64,000 nucleotides of DNA from Leptospira broomii serovar Hurstbridge str. 5399. GTDB lineage: Bacteria > Spirochaetota > Leptospiria > Leptospirales > Leptospiraceae. The DNA lies in NCBI RefSeq assembly GCF_000243715.2, contig NZ_AHMO02000010.1, positions 51,006 to 115,005 of the forward strand. The letters run 5' to 3'. The translations under genes were made by a program, and so were the position numbers. This document shows, piece after piece, positions 1 through 9,050 of the stretch. Numbering within the stretch: position 1 is the stretch's first letter; every line of letters begins with the position of its first letter. The notes under the pieces are model-generated. The model was not told where the DNA came from. It saw only the letters and a list, made by a program, of their open reading frames with translations, and did no database searches.

Positions 1-1692
1 GACGTCTATGGATCTTCCCAGGCTTCTCTGCAAGTGCTTCTGGACGAAGAACAATCGTATCGGGTTTTGACCGGTGCGGCCGTCATCGAATCAGTGACTG
101 GAGAAACGTTCACGAATTACGAGATCGGCGGGGCCAAGATTATGGGTCGAGGAACCGGAACCGTCGATTTTGTAGCAAACGATAAGTTACATTTAATTTC
201 CTATATTCGTAAAATTCAATCGGTCTTGAAAGAAGTCGAGGATTGTTCCGGAAAATTAAAAATTAAGAATATACAAAAAAATAAAAATTCAAACTTAGCT
301 ACGGAGATTATCTCCGAATCGGAGCTGAGGTCGGTATCGGATTCCGGCGAGTTCTTGCCTATCAAAGCGAATTATTCCGGCTCGGAATCGTTAGTTACCG
401 GAATGTTTCGATTCGGAGGGATGCCCATTACTGTCCTGGGGCCTCGGACAGAATTCGGTTTTCATTCCTTTGCTGCCTTGGTGAAGGCCAAAGAAACGTT
501 AAGAATCGCACAAAAAACCGGAACAGGTCTGTTGCTCGTATATGGCAAAAAATGGTTCCGAAGCGAATATATCGAAGATTCCGAATCGTTCCGAGTTCGA
601 AAGGATTTTCAAAAATTATTACAGGAATTTTCGGCACCCCTCCTACATATCGTTAAGGATACTTCGGGAATTTCTATAACGGAACTTTCTTCCGTCGGAG
701 ACGCTTGGATTCTCGTGCGTCCGAAGCGACAAAAAAACCGCGGGAACGACGACGTGTTTCGACAAAGTTCCGAAATGGAAAAAGCGGCAACGATCGTAGT
801 AGACACCGACGAAGACGCATATTCTAAAGCCGCCTCCGTTTTTCAATTGATACATAATAGAAATATAATGGATTCAGGTTCGACCCGAAAGGAACCTGGA
901 TTACCGGAAGATTCCACAAAATCCTATGATATGCGGCAGTTTTTGGTGGAATCGATTTTAGACTTGGATTCATTCGTGGAATTCTACGCGTCGGATTCGG
1001 GGACTAGTCTTATAACCGGCCTCGGCAGGATATTCGGAAGGACGGTCGGTATTATAGCGGATCAACCTAAGGATGGAGGAGCTCCTGACGCCTATGGAAC
1101 GGATAAATTCCGAGTTTTCATGGAGTTTTTGAATAAGTATGATATTCCTCTCGTTATGCTCTCCGATGCACCAGGTTTTGTGCCTGGAACCAAGCAGGAA
1201 AGGTTAAGAATCCAACAAATCGGCGGTGAATCTTTGGATGTTAACGTGCTTTCGCAAAATCCAGTGGTTTCGATCGTACTACGGCAAAATTATGGTGGTC
1301 GACAAATACATGCTTTCAGCGGATTTTTGAGGCCGGGGATCTCCTACTACTCTTGGAGTTCGGGAACATTAGCGGTAATGGGGGCATTCTCCGCCTTCGA
1401 TCTATTTCAAGGAGCCAAGGTAGCCAAATTGAGGGAAGAGGGAAAGACCCTCGAGATAGAGAACCTTCGAAAAGAATTTCTGGATTCATTTAAGCAAAAA
1501 GCCCAAGCCTCCAACGACGCATTTAATTCCGGCGTCTTGGATGGAGTATTTGAATCTTTGTCCGAATTAAGAAGCGTAATTCTCGATGGGTTGGATTCTG
1601 CGAAAGGGAAGAGAAACGCCTGGATGGAACAAAAGAACGGAAAGTCATCTGGAGAGGTGTTTTCCAAATCAGACGTTCGAGTTCGCGAGTGA
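1..1692 (+). CDS. acyl-CoA carboxylase carboxyltransferase subunit (5' end outside window)
   Basis: This looks like the carboxyltransferase half of a biotin-dependent acyl-CoA carboxylase (acetyl- or propionyl-CoA), which moves CO2 from carboxybiotin to the acyl-CoA. The reading frame is open from base 1 with no stop, so the gene starts before the window; the GTG at 34 is internal. The N-terminal crotonase-like half ends early in the visible part (GGAKIMGRGTGTVDF). A long middle stretch of low similarity to textbook enzymes follows. The C-terminal half, from about nt 930, has the family pattern of a D-x-P-G-F-V-P-G loop (LSDAPGFVPGTKQE), QNYGGRQIHAF and YYSWSSGTLAVMG. In classical PCC/ACC beta chains the acyl-CoA loop reads GGAY; here it is GGRQ, so substrate choice is uncertain. 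The following acyl-CoA ligase on the same strand fits fatty acid metabolism, but the 300-base gap suggests separate transcription. Confidence 0.82.
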   Translation, partial: DVYGSSQASLQVLLDEEQSYRVLTGAAVIESVTGETFTNYEIGGAKIMGRGTGTVDFVANDKLHLISYIRKIQSVLKEVEDCSGKLKIKNIQKNKNSNLATEIISESELRSVSDSGEFLPIKANYSGSESLVTGMFRFGGMPITVLGPRTEFGFHSFAALVKAKETLRIAQKTGTGLLLVYGKKWFRSEYIEDSESFRVRKDFQKLLQEFSAPLLHIVKDTSGISITELSSVGDAWILVRPKRQKNRGNDDVFRQSSEMEKAATIVVDTDEDAYSKAASVFQLIHNRNIMDSGSTRKEPGLPEDSTKSYDMRQFLVESILDLDSFVEFYASDSGTSLITGLGRIFGRTVGIIADQPKDGGAPDAYGTDKFRVFMEFLNKYDIPLVMLSDAPGFVPGTKQERLRIQQIGGESLDVNVLSQNPVVSIVLRQNYGGRQIHAFSGFLRPGISYYSWSSGTLAVMGAFSAFDLFQGAKVAKLREEGKTLEIENLRKEFLDSFKQKAQASNDAFNSGVLDGVFESLSELRSVILDGLDSAKGKRNAWMEQKNGKSSGEVFSKSDVRVRE

Positions 1693-1993
1693 ACTTTTGC
1701 GTAAGCTCCTATCTACTTGATAGACGTTAATACCGCGACCCATCCGTTTTTCTCTCGCCTGTTTGCGGCTAAGATATATTATATATATATAATATATAGA
1801 TAATGAGATTTATCGGGTGGGATTTTCGCTTTCGAATTTTAGACCGTAGCCGCTTCGTACAAACATTTACTTACCTATAGCCGCTCCGTTCAAGCAATCC
1901 GATTGAACCGGAGCTATATTTAGTTCGTTTGGAACAGGCGTTGAATTTGTCTGTTTTAAATATAACAATAATTATGCAAAAAGGTTTAGTTAG
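1693..1993. other. intergenic region with AT palindrome and hairpin
   Basis: No gene is visible here. A perfect 24-bp AT-only palindrome lies at 1774-1797. An imperfect hairpin lies at 1878-1918, with arms CTCCG-TTCAA and TTGAACCGGAG. The last 60 bases are AT-rich and lead into the acyl-CoA ligase with a weak AAAGG ribosome site. Confidence 0.5.
1774..1797. repeat. perfect 24-bp AT palindrome
   Basis: The sequence reads identically on both strands over 24 bases made only of A and T. It could extrude as a cruciform, or serve as a promoter element or regulator site. It is 80 bases after the carboxyltransferase stop and about 200 bases before the acyl-CoA ligase. Confidence 0.6.
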
Positions 1994-4051
1994 ATGGAAA
2001 ACTTAGCTCAATTATTCCAACAGTCTGCTCTTAAGTTCGGCGAAAAAAGCGCATTTCGCTACAAGGATATTCAGAAAAGGCCGACTTTCCTTAGTTACAA
2101 AGAGCTTTATGAATCCGGGCTAAGTTTAGCCGAAGCATTGATCGAGTTCGGATTGGAAGCGAAAGAGAATGTTGCGATATTTTCGGACAATCGTGCCGAA
2201 TGGATGATTACTGATTGTGCAATCATTTTATCCGCGGCAGTTAGCGTTCCACGCGGTTCCGATATAACCGATTCTGAAATCACTTATATAATCAATCATA
2301 GCCAGAGTAAGATTATTTTCGTAGAGAATAATAGAGTATTGGAAAAAGTTATAAAACAAAAAAAGAATATAGATCATGAAATAACGTTAATATTGATGCA
2401 ATCAGATCCCGAACGGAAAGAAGCGCTCGATATGTACGAATTGCTAAGCAAAGGCCGGAAACTGCGAGAGCAAGGAAGTCGAAACGTAGAAGAGCGGGTT
2501 TTATCCTTAAAATCGGACGACTTATTCACTATAATTTATACTTCCGGAACCACCGGCCAGCCAAAGGGGGTTCAATTAACCCATTCTAATATGATTTTTC
2601 AAGTTCGCTCAGTTTCGCCTATCTTGGAGATAACGGAAAAAGACCGCGCAATCTCTATTTTACCTATCTGGCATATCTTTGAAAGATTTTTGGAATATTG
2701 TTTTTTGCATGTCGGCGGAACGACATATTATTCGAACGTTCAGGACTTGAAGCAGAATCTTACGGATTTTAAACCTACGTTTTTCGGCGCTGCTCCTAGA
2801 GTTTGGGAGATGATTTGTAACGGTATTCTCGCTAGAATGACCGATCCCGATCGCACTTCGAGATTGGGTCGAATCTTATTTAAATTGGCTTATACTTATT
2901 CCGAAAAGAAGAACGAGGCAAAAGCGTTCTTTCTAGGAAACGAACTGGATTTGAAAGGGAGGAGCTCCTTCGCAACGTTTCTAAAAGGGTTACGAATGGC
3001 GTTCGAATATTTGTTTTTCGGTCCTTTTACATTGTCTGCGATCTCGTTTCTATGTGCAGCATTGATTCCTTTCGGGTATGCTGCGGAAGAAATCAAAATC
3101 TTATTATATACGATCGGCGTGATAGGTCTCTTATTCAATAGTTTCATGCTTGATCAGTTGGTGTTATCGAAAATACGCAAGGATATAGTCGGAGGATTTT
3201 TAAAAACATCCGTTTCTGGCGGGGGGGCTTTGCCTAATCGAGTGGATCGGACGCTTAATCATTTAGGAATTCGCTTATTGGAAGGATACGGTATGACGGA
3301 AACTTCGCCGGTAATATCCATTAGAAGAACTGACAAATTCGTAATCGGTTCCGTAGGTCATATCTTACCAAAAACTAGACTCCAAATTCGGACCGAAAAG
3401 AACGAAGTATTATCGGAAATAGACGAAAACGGAAAGTTTACGAAAGGAAAACCAGGCCAGAAGGGAGTCGTTTTCGCAAGTGGGCCGCATATTATGAAAG
3501 GCTATTATAAAAACCCCGACATCACTGCGGACGCACTGAATGCAGGTTGGATGAATACCGGCGATATTGGAATCGTCAGTTACAATCGCACCTTAACCTT
3601 AGCCGGCAGGGCAAAAGAAACGATCGTATTGAGAGGGGGAGAAAATGTGGAGCCGGTCCCGATCGAGGCAAAGTTACAGGTTTCCAAGTATATAAGCCAA
3701 TGTATGGTAATCGGGCAGGATCAGAAAAATTTAGGGGCGATTATAGTTCCCGATTTTGAGTCTCTTATCGGTTGGGCTAAAGAGAATTACATTCCCGTTG
3801 ATTCCATACAGGAATTGCTTCAAAGAAGGCAGGTTATAGATCTGTATCGCAGCGAAATCAAAGCCCTGAATAACGCGAGAAGCGGCTTCAAATCGTTCGA
3901 GCAAGTAACTCCATTTTTATTGATAGTTAAGCCGTTCGAGGTGGGAGATGAGCTAACGAATCTTCTTAAGATGAAACGCGTAACGATAATGGAAAAATAC
4001 AAGTATCAGATCGAAGAATTATATAAGTCAGGGGAAACAACTAAGGTTTAA
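1994..4051 (+). CDS. long-chain fatty acid-CoA ligase (AMP-forming)
   Basis: It activates fatty acids to acyl-CoA via an acyl-adenylate. The AMP-binding signature YTSGTTGQPKG is at residues 182-192, GYGMTETSP at about 431-439, the motif GWMNTGDIG follows, and KETIVLRGGENV marks the hinge before the C-terminal lid. At 685 residues it is longer than the usual 550-600. The extra length is an insertion at about 335-395 that holds two hydrophobic helices (about 342-362 and 366-386) between the adenylation core motifs, so the enzyme is probably anchored in the inner membrane. The ATG is preceded by a weak AAAGG about 10 bases upstream. Leptospires use long-chain fatty acids as main carbon source (known biology), which fits the role. 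The long-chain preference is inferred. Confidence 0.92.
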   Translation: MENLAQLFQQSALKFGEKSAFRYKDIQKRPTFLSYKELYESGLSLAEALIEFGLEAKENVAIFSDNRAEWMITDCAIILSAAVSVPRGSDITDSEITYIINHSQSKIIFVENNRVLEKVIKQKKNIDHEITLILMQSDPERKEALDMYELLSKGRKLREQGSRNVEERVLSLKSDDLFTIIYTSGTTGQPKGVQLTHSNMIFQVRSVSPILEITEKDRAISILPIWHIFERFLEYCFLHVGGTTYYSNVQDLKQNLTDFKPTFFGAAPRVWEMICNGILARMTDPDRTSRLGRILFKLAYTYSEKKNEAKAFFLGNELDLKGRSSFATFLKGLRMAFEYLFFGPFTLSAISFLCAALIPFGYAAEEIKILLYTIGVIGLLFNSFMLDQLVLSKIRKDIVGGFLKTSVSGGGALPNRVDRTLNHLGIRLLEGYGMTETSPVISIRRTDKFVIGSVGHILPKTRLQIRTEKNEVLSEIDENGKFTKGKPGQKGVVFASGPHIMKGYYKNPDITADALNAGWMNTGDIGIVSYNRTLTLAGRAKETIVLRGGENVEPVPIEAKLQVSKYISQCMVIGQDQKNLGAIIVPDFESLIGWAKENYIPVDSIQELLQRRQVIDLYRSEIKALNNARSGFKSFEQVTPFLLIVKPFEVGDELTNLLKMKRVTIMEKYKYQIEELYKSGETTKV

Positions 4052-4121
4052 ATTCGGAATGGTTCTTTAGATAGGGCCATTCCTGCTTTGTTCGTGTATC
4101 AGAAATTAGGAGGGGTTTTAG

Positions 4122-7100
4122 ATGGAATTCGGATATTTAAATTTCTATTCTTTCGGTTCCATTTTGGCCGCTCTGTTTTGCTTGTATGTGGCTTTTTTCT
4201 TTCTAAGGATCAAAGAAAGGAGTCAGGCTGCACTTCATTTAGGAATTGCATCCTGCTTTGCTTTCTTCTTTCATTTCGGATATACGATCGGTTTCTTCAC
4301 TTTGGAACGATGGGGGATCTACCATCGATGGATAGTCATTCCGTCAGCGCTGCTTGTATTCGCTCAGTTTTCCTTAGTCTTCTTTTATTTCCCGACACCA
4401 AGAAAAGAAAAGATCGGGAAATACATTTATTTCTTCCTAGTCTTAATCGTCGTAGTCGTGGAGATTCTGTTTATATTGAATTCCCGCAATTCCGTCGGAC
4501 GCTTCGTAAAAGGAAGTCATTACTGGGACTTCGAAACATATTCCTTTTACATGATATATTCCGTATTGGTTCTCTTTTTTAACCTTCTTTGCGTATTTTT
4601 GGGAATCTGGAGGGCTCTCAGCGAGAAAGGGAAAGAAAGGAAAGCGGTAATTTATATGCTTTTCGCATTCTGCATTATTCTCGTCATTCCTGCGGTAACC
4701 AATGCGTTAAATAGAAACGGTTCCATTTCTAGAATCGTTTATCAACAAGCGGTAGACTTATCGTTCGTAATCGGTTTTTTTCTCCTTTTAGTGATCTATC
4801 TTAATATCGCTAAGGAGAAAACCACGATCCTAAATCGTATCGTCGGCATTTCGATGGCAACCTTCTTTCTTGTATTTCAGATAATAGCTTATTTTATATT
4901 AATCGAATACGAGCTTGCATTCGATCGGATACAATACCAAGAAGCCAAATTGTCTGTTGCGACTCAAGAAAAAGCGAAAGGACTAGAATATGTAGTTTCG
5001 TATGACATATCTACCCGAAGTTCGAATCAAGTTTTCGGAAAATCCGATCCTATTTCCGAATCGGCAAGAAGGCTCGAAGCTAATTACATGCATCTCTGGA
5101 ATTCGCTTAACGACTTGGAGGATCTTCCGGCAAATGAGCGATTACTAAAAACGGAGTCTCTATTAATCGATAGCCCTCCGGAGTTTTTCGCATATAAAGC
5201 CGCGATTCTGGGATTTCTTTCTTCCCGGGAAAATAAAGCGGTATCGAACATCGAAATGGAAACTTTTTTAAAACGTCTATCCCAGAGAATGATTGTATTG
5301 AACAGTCAATTTGCTCACGTTCAAGATAAGAAGGACTTAGTTCGTATTTCGAAATTATTTTCCTCGAGCGAGCCGGGCGTCACCGAAATGTTAAACGAAC
5401 TTTCTATCACCTACGGACGGGAGCTGCAGGCGGGTGCGTCTGACGATGATTTAAGGCGTCTGGTATTTAATTCCACACTCCCGATTTATCGAGAGGGAGA
5501 ACGAATGTATAGGGGGGCCGATTCTTCGAGTATGGCTCAGGAAAGTAAGCCGTTTAGATACTATGTGGCTTATTATCTTGTAAACAAAACGTCCGGCCGG
5601 CTATTCGAAGCCGGATTCGATTACCGCATATACAGAGCCTATCTACATTACCCTTCGTTAATTTTACTTCTCTGTCTGATTTCCATAATGTTTCTAGTCG
5701 TTTTTGGCTTCGAGCTTTTCTTTAAATATGCGTTAATTATCCCGATGAAGGAGGTCGTATCCGGTTTGCAGGAAGTATATGCCGGGAATCTGGAATATCG
5801 ACTGGTCCCTAAAGTCGAGGATGAGATAGGATTTATCGCTAGGTCCTTTAATCATATGGCGGAAAGCATGTTGTCGGCGAGAAATAGTCTAAGGAACTAT
5901 GCCGAAAATCTGGAGTTAAAAGTTAAGGAAAGAACGAACGAACTTGAAATAACTTTAAACGAAGTTAAAGTTCTTAAGGAACAGCAGGATGGCGACTATT
6001 TCCTGATGTCTCTTCTATTAAAATCTTTAGCCGCTAACCGTGCAAACCACGGGAATGTTAAAGTCGATTTATTAACGGATCAAAAAAAGAAATTCAAATT
6101 TCGCAATTATGACTCTGAGATCGGAGGGGACATCAGCGCTTCGAATCGTATCCAATTGAGAGGGAAAAACTATACCGTCTTTTTGAATGCGGACGCGATG
6201 GGAAAATCGATGCAAGGAGCCGGCGGAGCGCTGGTATTCGGAGCCGTTTTCGAAGCCATCATCGAGCGAACGAAAATCACCGATTCGATCCGAGACTATT
6301 CGCCGGAAAGATGGCTTAAAAGCACTTTCATGGAGCTCCATAAAGTTTTTCTAAGTTTTAACGGCTCCATGTTGGTTTCCGCCGTGATAGGATTAGTGGA
6401 TGAGGAGACGGGCATACTTTATCATTTAAATGCCGAGCATCCGTGGACGGTCTTATATAGAAACGATCAAGCCGGCTTTATCGAGAATGATTTGACATTT
6501 AGAAAATTAGGAACAGAGGGAATGAACGGTCGGGTCTATGTGAAAACATTCCAATTACTACCAGGAGACGTCATTATCGCCGGTTCCGACGGAAGGGACG
6601 ATATACATATCGGATTAAACGAAGCGGGCGAAAAATTGATAAACGACGATCATACTCGTTTCCTGGCGTTCGTGCAATCCGGCCGCGGGAATTTGGAAAG
6701 TATTTTTCATCTTATTTTGTCGGAAGGCCATTTGACCGACGATCTGTCGCTTATTAGAATCTCCTTTAAAGAGAAGGCCATTAAAGAAACAAATGAAGAT
6801 ACCAAAGAAATACAAGATGACGAACGCGTTTTGAACTTAATCGGTAAGGCTAAGAGAAATGCGCAAGATGAAAATTTCGATGAGGCGATTTCGTTATTTA
6901 GGCAAATCGAGACTTTAAACGGAAAAATTCCGATTACCAAGAAATACTTGGCCTTCCTATTTATGCGGAAGAAATTATTCGGAGAAGCCGCCTATCATGC
7001 CGAAGAATATTTGAAACTCCATCCTTTGGACAATGAAATGCTATACTTCGCATCTTTTATGTTACGCAAAAGCGGGAAAATCGAAAGGGCCGCGGATTTG

Positions 7101-7304
7101 GGTGAAAGGCTTCGTCTCCGGGAACCGAATCACGTTAAGAATTTACTCAATCTATCCCGCATATATTTAGTACTGAAAAAATATGATAGCGCATTAGCGA
7201 TTGCCATGGAAGCTTTCGAGTTGGACTCCAAGAATGAGAGAATCGCAAAACTATTGGATCTACTTAAAAGTTTAGGAAAAGAACGAACGCATAAGGATTC
7301 TTAG
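4122..7304 (+). CDS. 7TM receptor with HAMP, SpoIIE-type PP2C phosphatase and TPR domains
   Basis: This is a large membrane signalling protein of 1060 residues. Residues 1-232 hold about seven hydrophobic helices, like the 7TM sensory modules of bacterial receptors. Another helix follows at about 240-262, then a periplasmic region to about 505, a further helix at 510-532 and a HAMP module (IPMKEVVSG... EDEIGFIARSFN). A short coiled coil leads to a SpoIIE-type PP2C phosphatase domain at about 640-880; its metal-site region is NADAMGKS at about 688, and AGSDGRDD comes later. The C-terminal part (about 895-1055) is TPR-like. Such proteins dephosphorylate serine or threonine on anti-sigma antagonists (family knowledge), but no partner-switch gene is adjacent. 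A strong AGGAGG lies 8 bases before the ATG. Confidence 0.88.
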   Translation: MEFGYLNFYSFGSILAALFCLYVAFFFLRIKERSQAALHLGIASCFAFFFHFGYTIGFFTLERWGIYHRWIVIPSALLVFAQFSLVFFYFPTPRKEKIGKYIYFFLVLIVVVVEILFILNSRNSVGRFVKGSHYWDFETYSFYMIYSVLVLFFNLLCVFLGIWRALSEKGKERKAVIYMLFAFCIILVIPAVTNALNRNGSISRIVYQQAVDLSFVIGFFLLLVIYLNIAKEKTTILNRIVGISMATFFLVFQIIAYFILIEYELAFDRIQYQEAKLSVATQEKAKGLEYVVSYDISTRSSNQVFGKSDPISESARRLEANYMHLWNSLNDLEDLPANERLLKTESLLIDSPPEFFAYKAAILGFLSSRENKAVSNIEMETFLKRLSQRMIVLNSQFAHVQDKKDLVRISKLFSSSEPGVTEMLNELSITYGRELQAGASDDDLRRLVFNSTLPIYREGERMYRGADSSSMAQESKPFRYYVAYYLVNKTSGRLFEAGFDYRIYRAYLHYPSLILLLCLISIMFLVVFGFELFFKYALIIPMKEVVSGLQEVYAGNLEYRLVPKVEDEIGFIARSFNHMAESMLSARNSLRNYAENLELKVKERTNELEITLNEVKVLKEQQDGDYFLMSLLLKSLAANRANHGNVKVDLLTDQKKKFKFRNYDSEIGGDISASNRIQLRGKNYTVFLNADAMGKSMQGAGGALVFGAVFEAIIERTKITDSIRDYSPERWLKSTFMELHKVFLSFNGSMLVSAVIGLVDEETGILYHLNAEHPWTVLYRNDQAGFIENDLTFRKLGTEGMNGRVYVKTFQLLPGDVIIAGSDGRDDIHIGLNEAGEKLINDDHTRFLAFVQSGRGNLESIFHLILSEGHLTDDLSLIRISFKEKAIKETNEDTKEIQDDERVLNLIGKAKRNAQDENFDEAISLFRQIETLNGKIPITKKYLAFLFMRKKLFGEAAYHAEEYLKLHPLDNEMLYFASFMLRKSGKIERAADLGERLRLREPNHVKNLLNLSRIYLVLKKYDSALAIAMEAFELDSKNERIAKLLDLLKSLGKERTHKDS

Positions 7305-7759
7305 TCGCCATCATGGAGTGAACTTTTGGTTCGAATTGTCTAGAACTTTCCGTCTTTCAACGGACGGAAAGTTTGCCATCTTTTCCAAGAAGTAGATCTT
7401 TTGCCACAGAAAGAATACTTTTATTCCTGATACGGATTGGAGCTTTCCTCAAATTAGTCTAAATTTCTTCCACCAAATACTAACGTTAATTTACGACTTT
7501 TGGGCCTCTGCCCAAAAAAGATATTTATCAAGTAATAAGTTTTTTCTAAAGCCTGATCTGAATTTAAGCTCTATTTAGAAAGCCGATGTTTCCGGAAATG
7601 TTACAATTTTATGCGTAAAAAATCAATTCTTTCGTTTCGAAATAGATTACTCCATTTTATATTACAATAAAATAATCGTACGGTTGAAGAAGACAATTTC
7701 GTCGGATAGTAGATAAATACCGACTATAATACGTCGTTGAAATTGTTGTAGGAGTTCCA
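7305..7759. other. intergenic region: terminator-like hairpin and promoter for the next gene
   Basis: No gene is visible. A hairpin sits at 7344-7373. A TATAAT box at 7725-7730 precedes the next start by 30 bases, with only a poor -35 at about 7702. The middle is AT-rich and featureless to my reading. Confidence 0.5.
7344..7373 (+). terminator. hairpin after the phosphatase gene
   Basis: A perfect 11-bp inverted repeat (AACTTTCCGTC and its complement) has an 8-base loop and starts 40 bases after the stop codon. There is no long T-run after it, so it is either a factor-dependent terminator or an mRNA-end stabiliser. Confidence 0.5.
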
Positions 7760-8797
7760 GTGGCCGCTTTTCCGTCATTAGATTCGATTTACGAGGAGAG
7801 AAAAACTCCTCGAGGATTTTTAGTCAAGATTAAGCTTGCCAAGATGAACTACGTGGTCTTTACCCCGAAAGGTCCGGAGATCCCGAAAGGTTCGAAAAAT
7901 CATTCCATTATCGTACCCGTACCGAAGATCGCATTTTTGGGGGACGGATTCGATTTATCCCACTTTCGGATGGGAGAATTAAGCTTTGTTAATGTAAATC
8001 ACGGAAAATTGATAATTCCCTTTCAGCATGTCAATACCGGAAACGAAGTTCGATCAGTTTTTTTAAATAGCGGAAGCGAGTGCGATATTCTTCCAGTAAT
8101 TATTCTTCATTATAGGAAAAGCGAAGACTTACTTCAAGCTAGGGCGGCAGGGATTGAAATTCACCATTTGGTTTTGGATGAAAATTTTCCTCGGGAAGAT
8201 TTGATATCCCAAAAAATCCGATTCCCTTCGCTTAATATGCTGATTATCAGAAGCAAGGCCGCTCTGCTGGCGGCGGCTGTCCATGATAAAAGCCCGGAAG
8301 ATGTAAAGAACGAAATTGAAGGAAACTCGAACGTTATTGATTTCAGGGCGGTTCGCGAGTCCGAGCTTTGCGAGAAGGACAATTTAAATTTACATTCCGT
8401 TAATCTAGTTTTCTTAGCCCAAGTTCACTTACAAAAGAATGAGCTCGAGAAAGTTAAGCAGCTTCTTTTGGATTTTTCCCTTAACCCAGAAGAAATAGCT
8501 TTTATCCGTATGTTTCTTGAACTGATGATTCGAAACGATGAAAATAAGGAAGAAAGGAAGAACTGGCATAATAAACTGTTAAATTTGAACGAAGGGTTTC
8601 GTCTTGCCGGATTGATATTGGGAATGAGAGAAGTTGAGTTCGAAGCCGAGCTCGAAAAAGGATTTTCGCAGGAAATCGCTAGTATGGTATTGGCCCTTTT
8701 GGAAAAGGGGCAAGCGGAGTGCAACGGCATAGAGACGGAAATTATATTATGGGAATGGAAACTTAAGACCAGAAGGTTACTCAAAAGAAGTACCTAA
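7760..8797 (+). CDS. unassigned 345-residue protein
   Basis: I do not recognise the family. The GTG start is set by an AGGAG ribosome site 6 bases upstream and a TATAAT box 30 bases upstream. No signal peptide or membrane helix is visible, so it is probably cytoplasmic. The first 130 residues look beta-rich, with VVFTPKGPEIPKG and short strands. Residues 110-200 alternate helix and strand, including a stretch like a receiver or Rossmann fold (LLQARAAGIEIHHLVLDEN). The last 130 residues are highly charged and helical (EKVKQLLLDFSLNPEE) and may form TPR-like repeats. It follows the receptor-phosphatase gene on the same strand at a 455-base distance, so a functional link is only a guess. Confidence 0.75.
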   Translation: MAAFPSLDSIYEERKTPRGFLVKIKLAKMNYVVFTPKGPEIPKGSKNHSIIVPVPKIAFLGDGFDLSHFRMGELSFVNVNHGKLIIPFQHVNTGNEVRSVFLNSGSECDILPVIILHYRKSEDLLQARAAGIEIHHLVLDENFPREDLISQKIRFPSLNMLIIRSKAALLAAAVHDKSPEDVKNEIEGNSNVIDFRAVRESELCEKDNLNLHSVNLVFLAQVHLQKNELEKVKQLLLDFSLNPEEIAFIRMFLELMIRNDENKEERKNWHNKLLNLNEGFRLAGLILGMREVEFEAELEKGFSQEIASMVLALLEKGQAECNGIETEIILWEWKLKTRRLLKRST

Positions 8798-9050
8798 AGA
8801 AGAAAGATCGTACCTGCCGACTTTTCCCATCAATAAGCTTCGAATTTTAGCGTTGTCGTAGAATTCGAGAGTTTCTCCACATTCCATGCATCGACGTCTC
8901 TAAAAAATTTATCTTCGATTGAGATAGTTCAGCAATTTCTTCTGCTGGAATTGTTCTAAAATTACTATTCGAGCCGATTTAGCTTCCATCTGATTACCTA
9001 AATTCAATTGACCGGGAAAAGATGGGATGGTTTTTTGAAATAGAAATCCT

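Noticed and set aside
4088..4582. 164-codon frame overlapping the receptor-phosphatase start
   Set aside because: Shadow of the true gene in another frame; no family pattern.
8425..8784. 119-codon minus-strand frame rich in Ser and Phe
   Set aside because: Antisense shadow of the 345-residue protein; Ser/Phe bias is the mirror of Glu/Lys-rich coding sequence.
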